A stretch of 64,000 nucleotides of DNA. Source: DASTCZ01 sp035308165. Its GTDB lineage: Bacteria; Acidobacteriota; Terriglobia; Acidiferrales; UBA7541. Under the pieces are notes generated by a model that saw only the letters and a program-made list of their open reading frames with translations, had not been told where the DNA came from and ran no database searches. This document shows positions 10,353 to 19,063 of this stretch, one piece after another; position 1 is the first letter of the stretch, and each line of letters starts with the position of its first letter. Position numbers and translations under genes: made by a program. The stretch spans positions 1-64,000 of the forward strand of contig DATGHC010000046.1 of NCBI GenBank assembly GCA_035308165.1, read 5' to 3'.

Positions 10353-11540
10353 TTAGCCAGGCGTGCGAACAGCGCTGAGCAGGAGAGGGGCGCCGAGCTT
10401 ATCCGAGTAATGGGGGCGGAAGCGGCCGGTCTCATACATGCGAGGAACATCCACCTTGCGGGGGCCGAGTTTTGGGTCAGGCATGGGCGCGTGCGTGTAT
10501 TTGCCATCCTGCACGGCTACGAGGCGCCCCTGAATTCCTTCGCGTATTAAATCCATGGCCACGTTGGCGAAGGTGATCGCCACCATCTGGTCCAACGCGT
10601 CGGCTTCACCACTGCGCAAATCGTAAGTCAGGTCACTGGTGGTGGTTTCAATTCCGGTGCGTTGGTGGAGCTCCTGTGAGAGAGCGTAACCGATGTCCGT
10701 CTTCTTGCGATGGCCGTAGGCGTCGGCTTCGCCCATTTCTCCTATGGATCTTCCCTTCCACACCGCGCCTTCCGAAGCGATGACCAGCGCGTAGCGGCTG
10801 GGATTTTTTTCGCGGTCCTCAACCAGTATCTTCGTCAGGCGGTCGAGATCGAATTCCACTTCGGGCAGAACGCACCTCGCGGAGGTGACATAGGAAGTGT
10901 AAAGCGCTGTGAAGCCCGAATCGCGGCCAAATATGCGAAACACGCCGAGGCGTTCGTGCGAACCAAGCGTGGTGCGCTGTCGAGTGATTAAATCTTTGGC
11001 GCGCGTGATGGCGGTGGAAAAACCGATGCAGTATTCGGTGCCCTGAACATCGTTATCCATTGTTTTGGGGATGCCAATGATCGGTACACCCTGCACATCA
11101 AGAACGTGGGCGAAGCTAAGCGTGTCGTCGCCACCGATGGCCACCAGGTAGTCGAGCCCCAGCGCGGAAATGTTGCGGAGAACGACGGGAGTTAAATCAA
11201 ATGTGCCATCGCCTCGGTCAAACTTTTTTCGCTCCTCGGCTTGCAAATGGCCGGGAAGGTTTGCTGCCTTGATTCTCTGGGGATTGGTACGCGAAGTGTG
11301 CAGCACCGTGCCGCCGGTGCGGTCAATGCCGCGCGTGTTGGCCCGGTCAAGCGGGCGAATGTAGTCGGAGTCGAATTCCCCGCCGGGCTGCATATGCGTC
11401 AATCCCGCCCACCCGCGACGGATGCCCAGGACTTCCGCTCCAATTTCGGTGGCCTTGTAAACCACACTCTTGATGACGGGGTTGAGGCCGGGGACGTCGC
11501 CGCCGCCGGTGAGAATGCCTATGCGCTTGACGCGAGCCAT
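10353..11540 (-). CDS. pfp: 6-phosphofructokinase, PPi-type active-site signature
   Basis: 395 residues, phosphofructokinase family, with the N-terminal GILTGGGDVPGLN. The residue pair that separates phosphate donors in this family can be read. GGDDT (residues 136-140) has Asp where ATP enzymes have Gly (GGDGS/T), and PKTMDND (158-164) has Lys where ATP enzymes have Gly (PGTIDND). Both favour pyrophosphate as donor, which makes the step reversible and saves ATP in glycolysis. This reading rests on established structure-function work on PFKs; the activity itself is inferred. No clear Shine-Dalgarno site is seen before the ATG at 11540. Confidence 0.9.
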   Translation of the reverse strand: MARVKRIGILTGGGDVPGLNPVIKSVVYKATEIGAEVLGIRRGWAGLTHMQPGGEFDSDYIRPLDRANTRGIDRTGGTVLHTSRTNPQRIKAANLPGHLQAEERKKFDRGDGTFDLTPVVLRNISALGLDYLVAIGGDDTLSFAHVLDVQGVPIIGIPKTMDNDVQGTEYCIGFSTAITRAKDLITRQRTTLGSHERLGVFRIFGRDSGFTALYTSYVTSARCVLPEVEFDLDRLTKILVEDREKNPSRYALVIASEGAVWKGRSIGEMGEADAYGHRKKTDIGYALSQELHQRTGIETTTSDLTYDLRSGEADALDQMVAITFANVAMDLIREGIQGRLVAVQDGKYTHAPMPDPKLGPRKVDVPRMYETGRFRPHYSDKLGAPLLLSAVRTPG

Positions 11541-11587
11541 GGTGGACGCCGAAGAAATTCTAGCATGGCGAAGCGCGCGGCGCAGCC

Positions 11588-11800
11588 CTAGCAGCAGCGG
11601 TTAATTTGCGAGTAGCGTCGACGAAGCGAGTCCAGGTAAAACTCCTCTGGTGTGAGTGGGGTTATGGGCGAACCGTGCTGACTGGCGCCGCGATGGAGGC
11701 TGCGGAGATAGTTTTCGTAGGCGGCGTCACCAAAAATCTGTCGAAGAGCCCACCAAATACGCACGGTCGCCTTGCGCGCAAAAACCGTGAATGATTTCAT
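11588..11800 (-). CDS. YbdD/YjiX family small protein, partner of CstA
   Basis: 70 residues: a basic N-terminus, then a helix, then PLTPEEFYLDSLRRRYSQI and the family's C-terminal RCC. Its ATG overlaps the cstA stop by ATGA (11797-11800), so translation is coupled to that gene. E. coli cstA and btsT are each followed by the same type of gene (ybdD, yjiX), so pairing and orientation both support the call. The role is thought to be auxiliary to pyruvate or peptide uptake, but the mechanism is not known. Confidence 0.88.
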   Translation of the reverse strand: MKSFTVFARKATVRIWWALRQIFGDAAYENYLRSLHRGASQHGSPITPLTPEEFYLDSLRRRYSQINRCC

Positions 11801-13878
11801 CCGTCGCCCTCCACTGCGCGGGTTTTTACATGCCACTTTGTCCGCACATACGGAGCCTCATGCAAAACGGGCGCACGGGAGCTGGTCCAAACGCGCATCC
11901 ATTCGTAGATTGCTTCCACAACGAGAACAAGGATCATCAACGCGAGTGTGCCGGTCACTACCGCGTCGAGCCGCTGGTTGAAGATGAGGCGCGCGGTCTC
12001 GGCCAACCTGCCCGCGGGGACTGCCCCCGATGCGATTTGTGCGGCCATCTGGTTGGCGGCGGCGAGGAACCCCAGATGCGGATCCGGGCTGAAAATCTTT
12101 TCATAGCTGGCGGTCATGGTCACGGTAACCAGAGCAATCGCGGGGGTAAGCGTCACCCACAAGTATCTGCGCTTGCCCATCTTCAGCAGGATTGTGGTGG
12201 CAACCACAAGAGCGACTGCGGCCAAGAGCTGGTTGGCGATTCCGAAAAGCGGCCAAAGCGAATTGATGCCACCCAGAGGATCGAGCACACCCTGATAGAG
12301 AAAGTATCCCCAGGCGCCGGTGATGAGCGCGCTTGAAAACAAAATTCCCGGGTACCATCCTGCACGGCCCAGCGGCTTGCTCACGTGGCCGAGCAAATCC
12401 TGCACCATGAAGCGACCGACGCGCGTGCCGGCGTCGAGCACGGTGAGAATAAACAGCGCCTCAAACATGATGGCGAAGTGATACCAGAGCGCCATTAAAT
12501 GCGGTCCTCCGATTGTGTGGCTGAAAATTTGCGCCATGCCCACGGCAAGCGAGGGCGCGCCACCGGTGCGGTTGAGCAACGTCTGCTCACCGACCATGCG
12601 CGCGAGATCTGTCATGGTTTGCGGAGCGAGCGCGTACCCCCAGCCCGAAATTGTTTGCGCGGCGGATTCTGCCGTGGCGCCGACTATCGCGGGTGGGCTG
12701 TTCATCGCGAAATAAACGCCCGGTGATAGCGCGCAGGCCGCGACCATGGCCATCACGCCCACAAACGACTCCATCAGCATGGCGCCGTAGCCCACCAGGC
12801 GAGCGTGCGCTTCATTCATGATCATTTTCGGCGTAGTCCCTGACGATATCAGCGCGTGAAATCCGCTCACGGCGCCACAGGCGATGGTGATGAAGCAAAA
12901 CGGAAATATTTTCCCGGCAAAGACAGGGCCGGTGCCGTCGGCGAAGCGTGAGAGCGCCGGCATCTGCACCACCGGCCGCACCAGCAGGATGCCCCCCGCG
13001 AGCGCAAACACTGCACCGGCCTTGATGAACGCGCTTAGATAATCGCGCGGGGCGAGCAGCAGCCAGACGGGCAGAGCCGAGGCTGCGAATCCGTAAATGA
13101 TGAGCGAAATCGCCAGCCCCGGCGCGGAAAACGAGAACGCATGCGCCCACGAGGGGGAGTTCGCGACCCACTGTCCCGCGGCGACATCCAGCAATACGAG
13201 CACTACGCCGATGGCCGAGGCTTCGATCACCCTGCCGGGCCTCCAGAAGCGGAGATAGACGCCCATAAACATGGCAATGGGGACGGTCATGGAAAGCGTG
13301 AACATGCCCCAGGGCGAAGCTTTCAGTGCGTTGACCACCACCAGACCGACGACCGCGAGCAGTATCACCATGATGGCCAGCACCGCGAGCTGCGCGATAA
13401 ATCCTCCGCGGCGGCTGACTTCCTCGCGCGCCATCTGGCCGAGCGATTTTCCATCGCGCCGCATGGAGCAGAACAAAATTACGAAGTCCTGCACGCAGCC
13501 GCCGAGCACCGCGCCGACAATCAGCCACAGCGTTCCCGGCAGATAACCGAATTGCGCTGCCAGCGTGGGGCCAACGAGCGGTCCCGGCCCGGCGATGGCC
13601 GCAAAATGGTGGCCAAGCAAAACCCATTTATTTGTGGGGACGAAATCGCGGCCGTCGTCGAGCCGCTCCGCAGGTGTGGCGCGCGTGGGATCGAGCGCCA
13701 GAACTTTCGCGGCGATGAACGCGGAATAAAAACGGTAGGCCACCAGGTAGGTGCAGGCCGCGGCGACGATGAACCACGAGGCATTAAGCGGCTCATCCCG
13801 CTCAAACGCTATGGCCGCCAATCCAGAGGCGCCCGCAAGCGCCACCGCAGCCCACACCAAAACCCTGGCAAATTTCAC
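11797..13878 (-). CDS. cstA: Carbon starvation protein CstA family transporter
   Basis: 693 residues, very hydrophobic, with roughly 16-18 membrane segments and the usual length for CstA/BtsT. The N-terminal region has the family block DGRDFVPTNKWVLLGHHFAAIAGPGPLVGP, and a second hallmark is GGINSLWPLFGIANQLLAA. CstA-family carriers import pyruvate and, in some bacteria, peptides, during carbon limitation. The start codon lies one base after the stop of the secreted S10 peptidase gene, and the stop overlaps ybdD, so the three genes form a tight operon. Confidence 0.95.
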   Translation of the reverse strand: MKFARVLVWAAVALAGASGLAAIAFERDEPLNASWFIVAAACTYLVAYRFYSAFIAAKVLALDPTRATPAERLDDGRDFVPTNKWVLLGHHFAAIAGPGPLVGPTLAAQFGYLPGTLWLIVGAVLGGCVQDFVILFCSMRRDGKSLGQMAREEVSRRGGFIAQLAVLAIMVILLAVVGLVVVNALKASPWGMFTLSMTVPIAMFMGVYLRFWRPGRVIEASAIGVVLVLLDVAAGQWVANSPSWAHAFSFSAPGLAISLIIYGFAASALPVWLLLAPRDYLSAFIKAGAVFALAGGILLVRPVVQMPALSRFADGTGPVFAGKIFPFCFITIACGAVSGFHALISSGTTPKMIMNEAHARLVGYGAMLMESFVGVMAMVAACALSPGVYFAMNSPPAIVGATAESAAQTISGWGYALAPQTMTDLARMVGEQTLLNRTGGAPSLAVGMAQIFSHTIGGPHLMALWYHFAIMFEALFILTVLDAGTRVGRFMVQDLLGHVSKPLGRAGWYPGILFSSALITGAWGYFLYQGVLDPLGGINSLWPLFGIANQLLAAVALVVATTILLKMGKRRYLWVTLTPAIALVTVTMTASYEKIFSPDPHLGFLAAANQMAAQIASGAVPAGRLAETARLIFNQRLDAVVTGTLALMILVLVVEAIYEWMRVWTSSRAPVLHEAPYVRTKWHVKTRAVEGDG

Positions 13879-15483
13879 CTAGTGTGTGTAACTCGAATTG
13901 ATGAAGTTGTCCACGTCCTTATGCAATTTGTCGTGGGCCATTTCGTCAATGTAGAGCATGTGGCCCGCTTCGTAGTAAGTGAAATTGATGTTTTTCCTCA
14001 GTGATGGATCGAGGTTCATGTGGTCGACTGTGTATTCCACCCCGTGAAACACGCAGGCGACGTCGTAATAGCCCGCCACAACCAGCACCTTCAGGTAGGT
14101 TTGATGCGTCATCGCGGAGCGCAATGTTTCTGAAACATCACCGTACTGATTTTGCGGGTAATTCCACGGTTGGACCGGGCCGGTGACGTACATTTCCGCG
14201 TCCGTCTCGAACTTCAACTCGCGGCGAAGGTAGTCCTCAAACGTGGCCACGAACGCGCCCTCGTAGGAGGCCTCGCTGGCGTCGTATTCGGGCCCCTCAC
14301 CCGCGGCGTCCACGTCTATTCCCAGGAAGCGCGAATCGAGACGGCCCATGGTGCGGCGCTTGTCGCGCTCGAGTTCCTTGAACCAGCGGCGCGCGTTGAT
14401 TCGCAAATTGGTTTCCTTGATGTATTCCTTGGTGAGGCCGGTGAACTGAGCGATTCGGTCAACGATCTTCTGATAATCGGCTCCCGTGAGCTTGTCGCCT
14501 TTCATAAGAGCGGTAGCGTACTCACCGTCCGCGAAATCTCGTGCCTGCTGGGCAATTTGTTCCACTGTCAGTTTTTGCATGTCGGGCGAGAGCAGGTGGT
14601 GATACCACGCGGTCGTCGCGTAAGTCGGGAAAAAAGCAATGGGCGGCAAATCGTTGCCGGGAGCGGGGCGCAGCGTCTGGAAATTGAGCACCGCGGAAAC
14701 CAGGACAATGCCGTTCAAATAAATCTGGTAGCGCTGTTCGAGCGCGCCGGAAAGCGCTCCCGAGCGCGTGGTGCCATAGCTTTCGCCAATCAAATACTTC
14801 GGTGAATCCCAGCGGCCGTTACGCGTGATGTACAACCGGATGAAATTCGAGAACGCTGCGGCGTCCTCATTCAGTCCGTGGAATTGATTGGGATTTTCTC
14901 CCGGCGCGGGGCGGCTGTATCCGGTGGAAATGGCGTCAATGAAGACGAGATCCGTGGCGTCGAGGAAGGAGTCCTCGTTGTCCGTGATCGAATAGGGCGC
15001 GGGCATGCCGTGGCCATCGGGTGTGAGCACCACGCGCCGCGGGCCGAATCCCATGTGCACAAAGAGCGAAGCCGATCCAGGCCCGCCGTTATAGGAAAAT
15101 GCGACGGGGCGCTTGGAGATGTCTTCCACGCCGTCCTTTGTGTAAGCAACATAGAAAACGCTGGCGAGCGGAGTGCCATCGTCAGCTTTCATCACGTATG
15201 TGCCTGCCGTCGCCGTGTAGGCGAGTTGCTGGCCGCCAATTCGCGCGGTGTGATGCGTGACGGAAGTTTTTTCTTCCGGCGCGGGCCCTCGACGCTCAGT
15301 AGTGGTTGCTCCTTGTTGAGGCGTATCGCTCGACACCGCACCGCCGCGACGACCTTGTGGCTGCTGCGTACTCTCGTCACCGGTCGCGCCACCTCTGCGG
15401 CCTTGCGCAATTCCCTGTTGAGCGGTCAGCGCACCAGCCAGCAGCAATGAAAGTCCTGCAATAACAATTCGATTCACTCGCAT
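13879..15483 (-). CDS. Secreted S10-family serine carboxypeptidase-like protein
   Basis: 534 residues. A signal peptide (about residues 1-27) is followed by a Gly/Gln/Arg-rich linker to about 70 and then an alpha/beta-hydrolase S10 domain. The oxyanion block is NGGPGSAS at 132-139, the nucleophile lies in GESYG (Ser235), a candidate catalytic Asp is in GYYDVAC, and the catalytic His is in EAGHMLY (His508). The family removes C-terminal residues from peptides, usually at acidic pH. A GGAG precedes the ATG at modest distance. Being first in an operon with cstA suggests that peptides trimmed outside or in the periplasm feed the transporter. Confidence 0.9.
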   Translation of the reverse strand: MRVNRIVIAGLSLLLAGALTAQQGIAQGRRGGATGDESTQQPQGRRGGAVSSDTPQQGATTTERRGPAPEEKTSVTHHTARIGGQQLAYTATAGTYVMKADDGTPLASVFYVAYTKDGVEDISKRPVAFSYNGGPGSASLFVHMGFGPRRVVLTPDGHGMPAPYSITDNEDSFLDATDLVFIDAISTGYSRPAPGENPNQFHGLNEDAAAFSNFIRLYITRNGRWDSPKYLIGESYGTTRSGALSGALEQRYQIYLNGIVLVSAVLNFQTLRPAPGNDLPPIAFFPTYATTAWYHHLLSPDMQKLTVEQIAQQARDFADGEYATALMKGDKLTGADYQKIVDRIAQFTGLTKEYIKETNLRINARRWFKELERDKRRTMGRLDSRFLGIDVDAAGEGPEYDASEASYEGAFVATFEDYLRRELKFETDAEMYVTGPVQPWNYPQNQYGDVSETLRSAMTHQTYLKVLVVAGYYDVACVFHGVEYTVDHMNLDPSLRKNINFTYYEAGHMLYIDEMAHDKLHKDVDNFINSSYTH

Positions 15484-15651
15484 CAGACTTCATCTCCTCT
15501 CCCTGATTGGGAAGAATGCAGCACGGAATCTACCCCGATTTCCAGATTCCCGCTTCGAATTTTTAGGGGATACCCAAGACCTTCATTGTGACGGCTCTCA
15601 AGCCGCCACAGTTTCAACCAAGCGTGCAATCTGCAAAGAGCAGATCTCTGT

Positions 15652-16356
15652 TTAAGGTTTCCATTTGGGCGATGAGGCGAATGCGCACAGAGGCGCCACG
15701 TCGCGGAAAACCCGCCCGACTTCCGCCACAAAATTTGACCGCATCGCCGCGGCGGGTGTCATTTTCCGCCGAACAATCCAGGCGCGAACGATCTTCCACT
15801 CCTCGGGCTTGGTGGGCCAGCCTTCGTGCTTGGTCCATTCGCCTTTTTCCATGGCATGCCAGTAGCTTTGGTACTTTGTTCCCAACCGTTTTTTCTGCGC
15901 GGCGATCCACTTTGGATTGGCAATGCCGCGCTTCCGGCCAAATTCATAAAGCGGCGCATCTTTCGCTTTGGAATCACCATAGATGCGGAAGCCCGCCGTA
16001 ACCGTTTTGGCTGTGATGCCGACGTAGAGTTGCGCGCCATCGGCTTCAAGCGAATCCGGAAACAGCAAATACATCCGCGGATTGTAGGGCGTCTTGTCCT
16101 TTGCAAACCGAATGTCGCGGTTGATGCGAGAAAAATTCACGCCGGTCCGCCCGGTGACTACGAACCCGCCATCGAGAGCCAGCGCGGCTGGGGTCAGCGC
16201 TTCCAGCAAATCGCGCAGCGGGCCGACCACGTGCTGTTGGTAGCGGTCGCGGCTGGCATCCATCCAATCCTTGCGGTTGTTCTGTTCCAGCTCGCTGAAA
16301 AACCGGAAAGTTTCCGGAGTAAGAATGGACGTCTTTCCCTGTCTTTCGGAATCCAT
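15652..16356 (-). CDS. DUF2461 family protein
   Basis: 234 residues. The family blocks are clear: TPETFRFFSELEQNNRKDWMDA near the N-terminus, then FSRINRDIRFAKDKTPYNPRMYLLF, LYVGITAK and FRIYGDSK. DUF2461 proteins are widespread, cytosolic and uncharacterised. The ATG at 16356 follows GAGGGGAG; the frame continues upstream into the map gene without a better start. It begins 20 bases after the map stop and is probably co-transcribed with it. Confidence 0.85.
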   Translation of the reverse strand: MDSERQGKTSILTPETFRFFSELEQNNRKDWMDASRDRYQQHVVGPLRDLLEALTPAALALDGGFVVTGRTGVNFSRINRDIRFAKDKTPYNPRMYLLFPDSLEADGAQLYVGITAKTVTAGFRIYGDSKAKDAPLYEFGRKRGIANPKWIAAQKKRLGTKYQSYWHAMEKGEWTKHEGWPTKPEEWKIVRAWIVRRKMTPAAAMRSNFVAEVGRVFRDVAPLCAFASSPKWKP

Positions 16357-16376
16357 CTGAAAACTCCCCTCAGAAT

Positions 16377-17120
16377 TTAGAGAACGGTCAGCAATACCGG
16401 CTCGCCGCGCGTAATTACGATGGTGTGCTCGTAATGCGCCGCCAGGCTTCCGTCGGCGGTGCGAACCGTCCATCCATCCTTATCCAGCCAAACTTTTCCG
16501 TTGCCCGAGGCAATGATGGGCTCGATGGTCAGCACCAGCCCATCGGTGAGCAAATCACTTGCGCTCGGCGCGGCAAAGTTCGGAACACTGGGCGGCTCGT
16601 GAATGGTGCGTCCAATCCCGTGCCCGCCCAGCTCGCGAACCACGTGGAAACCGTGGCGGTGAACCTCGCTTGCAACCGCGCGTCCGATATCGCGCGTGCG
16701 GTTACCCAATCGCGCCGCGCCCACCCCCGCGCGAAAAGCTTCTTCGGCGCATTGTTTCAACTCCGTGGAAACTTTTGGCGCGGGAGGCACCGCAACACTA
16801 ACCGCCGCGTCGGCATGGAATCCATCCTTGCAAGCGGTAACGTCGAGCTTCACGAGGTCGCCCGGATGGAGCGCGCGATCGCGCGGAATCCCGTGCACCA
16901 CTTCATCGTTGACGCTGATGCAATTCACGCCTGGGAATCCATACACAAGCTGTGGGGAGGATTGCGCGCCATGCTCTTTGAAATAGCGCCCGCCGACGGC
17001 GTCAAGTTCCGCCGTGGTCACACCGGGACGCACTTCGCGAGACATAGCATCCAGCGCTCCGGCAACGATTCGCCCGACCGCCTGCATTTTCGCCAACTCA
17101 TACTGAGTGGTGATGGACAT
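16377..17120 (-). CDS. map: Methionine aminopeptidase, type I
   Basis: 247 residues, normal for the type I enzyme without an N-terminal zinc domain. Metal-ligand regions are visible in order: LVKLDVTACKDGFHADAAVS (two Asp), GGHGIGRTIHEPPSVPNF (His), VLTIEPI (Glu) and the C-terminal YEHTIVIT (Glu). NDEVVHGIPRDR supplies the conserved active-site His. It removes the initiator methionine from nascent proteins in the cytosol and is usually essential. It is divergent from the PNPOx gene and is followed by DUF2461. Confidence 0.96.
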   Translation of the reverse strand: MSITTQYELAKMQAVGRIVAGALDAMSREVRPGVTTAELDAVGGRYFKEHGAQSSPQLVYGFPGVNCISVNDEVVHGIPRDRALHPGDLVKLDVTACKDGFHADAAVSVAVPPAPKVSTELKQCAEEAFRAGVGAARLGNRTRDIGRAVASEVHRHGFHVVRELGGHGIGRTIHEPPSVPNFAAPSASDLLTDGLVLTIEPIIASGNGKVWLDKDGWTVRTADGSLAAHYEHTIVITRGEPVLLTVL

Positions 17121-17258
17121 CCGGCAACCTCAATGCGGCCATCATTCTAGCAAACAATCTCCGCCTAGCATTGGCCGCTTCGCGTTTCTCTCGCGGACCT
17201 GCGCGGAGCGCCGAATTGGCTCTTGCGCCAGCGGCAGGGCTGTCTTAGTTTGTTTCGC

Positions 17259-17912
17259 ATGAGCGAATTCACTCCCACGGATCGCACGCAGGTTCATCGC
17301 CTGCCCAAGCGCGCAAATTACGACCGCGAAACGGTACATCGCATTTTGGATGAGGCGATGATCTGTCACGTCGGCTTCGTTGCGGATGGCCAGCCGTACG
17401 TGATCCCAACGGGCTTTGGCCGTGCTGGAGACACGCTCTACATTCACGGCTCAGCCGCAAGCCGGATGCTGGGCGCTGCGGCAGAGGGCATTCCTGTTTG
17501 CATCACCGTGACCCTGCTCGATGGGTTGGTTTTGGCGCGCTCGGCGTTCCATCATTCCATGAATTACAGATCGGTTGTGATTCTGGGGAAAGCGCGCAGT
17601 GTTGAATCTGAGAAAGAAAAAATTGAGGCGCTGCGCACATTTACGGAGCATATCGTTCCCGGCCGATGGGATGATGTCCGCAAGCCCACGGTGCAAGAGT
17701 TGAAGGCGACATGGGTGCTGGCTGTGCCGCTCGAAGAAGCATCGGCCAAAATCCGCACCGGGCCGCCCATTGATGATGAGGAAGATTACGCTCTGCCGAT
17801 TTGGGCGGGGGTGCTTCCGCTCAAGACAGTACCGGGTGCGACCGCCAAAGACCCGCGACTAACGCATCAACTTGAACCGCCCGCCTACGTCTCCAAATAT
17901 CGCCGAGGTTAA
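17259..17912 (+). CDS. Pyridoxamine 5'-phosphate oxidase-like (NimA-type) flavoprotein
   Basis: 217 residues. The split-barrel FMN fold is indicated by ILDEAMICHVGFVADGQPYVIPTGFGRAGDTLYIHGS followed by HHSMNYRSVVILGKAR. This subgroup resembles nitroimidazole-resistance NimA proteins and general flavin or haem split-barrel proteins rather than PdxH. A TTG-initiated frame begins at 17223, but the ATG at 17259 is the better start although no strong ribosome site is seen. The actual substrate is unknown. Confidence 0.82.
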   Translation: MSEFTPTDRTQVHRLPKRANYDRETVHRILDEAMICHVGFVADGQPYVIPTGFGRAGDTLYIHGSAASRMLGAAAEGIPVCITVTLLDGLVLARSAFHHSMNYRSVVILGKARSVESEKEKIEALRTFTEHIVPGRWDDVRKPTVQELKATWVLAVPLEEASAKIRTGPPIDDEEDYALPIWAGVLPLKTVPGATAKDPRLTHQLEPPAYVSKYRRG

Positions 17913-17984
17913 ATCATTTCGATTTTAAAGATCCCATCCAGCCCCTATCCGGACAATCGTTCCCAGAAAATCGCGGAAGAGAAG

Positions 17985-18026
17985 TGTAACGGATGTCCTG
18001 ACACATGCTGTAACAGTTGTCTTGAC
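17985..18026. repeat. Two direct repeats of about 18 bases, 24-base period
   Basis: TGTAACGGATGTCCTGAC (17985-18002) is followed by TGTAACAGTTGTCTTGAC (18009-18026). They differ at three positions and sit in the non-coding gap between the PNPOx and FmdB genes. Tandem copies of TGTAAC...TGTC...TGAC-type words resemble terminal repeats of some insertion sequences. A solo IS end is therefore possible, but no transposase remnant is present nearby. Confidence 0.5.
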
Positions 18027-18061
18027 GCCCAACGTCGGCGGCGCGCTTCCAACTCAACTAC

Positions 18062-18286
18062 TTAGTTGCAGCCGCAGGTGCGAGGCGTACACCCGCATCC
18101 AGCTCCACTTTCGCCGGCCGGTGCGCCGCCGTTCGAGCCGGACTTGGTCGAGGTGCTAAACACGGAAAGCTGCATCGTTTGCTTGCTGCTGGCGCACTTT
18201 GGGCAAAGAAATTTCCGCCCTTGCGCCATCACGATCTTCTCGTGCCGCGTCCCGCAATCATCGCATTGGCATTCGTATATCGGCAT
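18062..18286 (-). CDS. FmdB-type zinc-ribbon protein
   Basis: 74 residues. The protein begins MPIYECQCDDCG and continues with FLCPKCAS, giving the two CxxC knuckles of the FmdB regulatory zinc ribbon. The rest is Ser/Gly-rich and ends in a Cys-rich tail (GCGCTPRTCGCN). The name comes from a putative regulator of formamidase; the real function in most bacteria is unknown. The Cys-rich tail is more extensive than is usual and could bind an additional metal. Confidence 0.88.
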   Translation of the reverse strand: MPIYECQCDDCGTRHEKIVMAQGRKFLCPKCASSKQTMQLSVFSTSTKSGSNGGAPAGESGAGCGCTPRTCGCN

Positions 18287-18326
18287 GAAACTGATCTCTC
18301 CTGCGTACGCGTCACTCAGATCGAAA

Positions 18327-18551
18327 TCAAAGAAGTTTCAAGAACTCTTCTTCCGTCAGCTCCGCTTGGCGAAGGATGCTTCGCAAAACGGAACGAGGCA
18401 GATCGAACCGGTCATGGCGCGGTATCGTCACATGCAAATGAAGTTTCAATGGATGCCGCAATTGGGCGTGACTTCCACTTTGATGGTGAATCACAAATCC
18501 GGCGCGCATAAGAGCCCGCAATACTCTTCGGGGCTTCAAAACCGGCAGCAC
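18327..18551 (-). CDS. hicA: HicA-type mRNA interferase toxin
   Basis: 74 residues of the YcfA/HicA double-stranded RNA-binding-like fold. The order LKPRRVLRALMRAGFVIHHQSGSHAQLRHP contains the conserved helix followed by the G-S-H catalytic turn, and VTIPRHDR.DLPRSVLRSILRQAELTEEEFL completes the domain. HicA toxins cleave mRNA and tmRNA. The GTG start is five bases after the stop of the antitoxin-like gene. The order is antitoxin first, the reverse of the classical hicAB locus, but common in related pairs. Confidence 0.85.
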   Translation of the reverse strand: MLPVLKPRRVLRALMRAGFVIHHQSGSHAQLRHPLKLHLHVTIPRHDRFDLPRSVLRSILRQAELTEEEFLKLL

Positions 18552-18556
18552 GTTTG

Positions 18557-18913
18557 TCAGGCCGGAACTGAAAACCGGAGCTTTTCCAACTGTGCGTTGC
18601 GTTCATCCGGGATTGGCTCACCAGATTTCTTCAAACCTTCCAGATGAACCTTTATTGCGTCCGCCACCATCTCTCGCGCCTCTTCGGGCGTCCGGCCGAA
18701 CGTAATTAACCCTGGCAGGATGGGTACGGTTAACTGGTAGCCGGTCGGAGCGCCTGCAGGATTGCGTTTCCGAAGAGCCTTACCCTTCCGTCTTGCAGGG
18801 CGCGTCGGCTGTACTTCGTCGGTCTCGTAGATGGGCAGGACAACCACGGTAAATTCATAGCTGCGCGTGCGCGCTTTCCGACCGTTACCGCTCCAAATAT
18901 GGATCGTTCCCAT
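18557..18913 (-). CDS. hicB: HicB-like antitoxin
   Basis: 118 residues. The C-terminal half is a recognisable HicB partial RNase-H-like fold: GYQLTVPILPGLITFGRTPEEAREMVADAIKVHLEGLKKSGEPIPDE. The N-terminal half has a strand (YEFTVVVLP) interrupted by a basic, Arg/Lys-rich insert of about 35 residues that ordinary HicB proteins lack. No separate DNA-binding domain is visible, so autoregulation is uncertain. It precedes hicA and should neutralise it. Confidence 0.8.
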   Translation of the reverse strand: MGTIHIWSGNGRKARTRSYEFTVVVLPIYETDEVQPTRPARRKGKALRKRNPAGAPTGYQLTVPILPGLITFGRTPEEAREMVADAIKVHLEGLKKSGEPIPDERNAQLEKLRFSVPA

Positions 18914-19008
18914 ATAACAAGTCTAGCGCCGTACACTGGGCGAGTCAAAGATTCCGCGATGTTGTCGTGCATTAAACGCAAGTTCGAGTTCATCGTCAGT
19001 CAAAATGA

Positions 19009-19038
19009 CAACTGCCTCCGGCGAACCGGAGGCAGTTG
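19009..19038 (-). terminator. Intrinsic terminator after the radical-SAM gene
   Basis: A perfect 13-base-pair stem (CAACTGCCTCCGG / CCGGAGGCAGTTG) with a CGAA tetraloop lies 26 bases past the stop codon of the radical-SAM gene. On the minus strand it is followed by TCATTTTG, a weak T-tract. Confidence 0.75.
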
Positions 19039-19063
19039 GAAAAACTCACCAATTGAACGCGCT

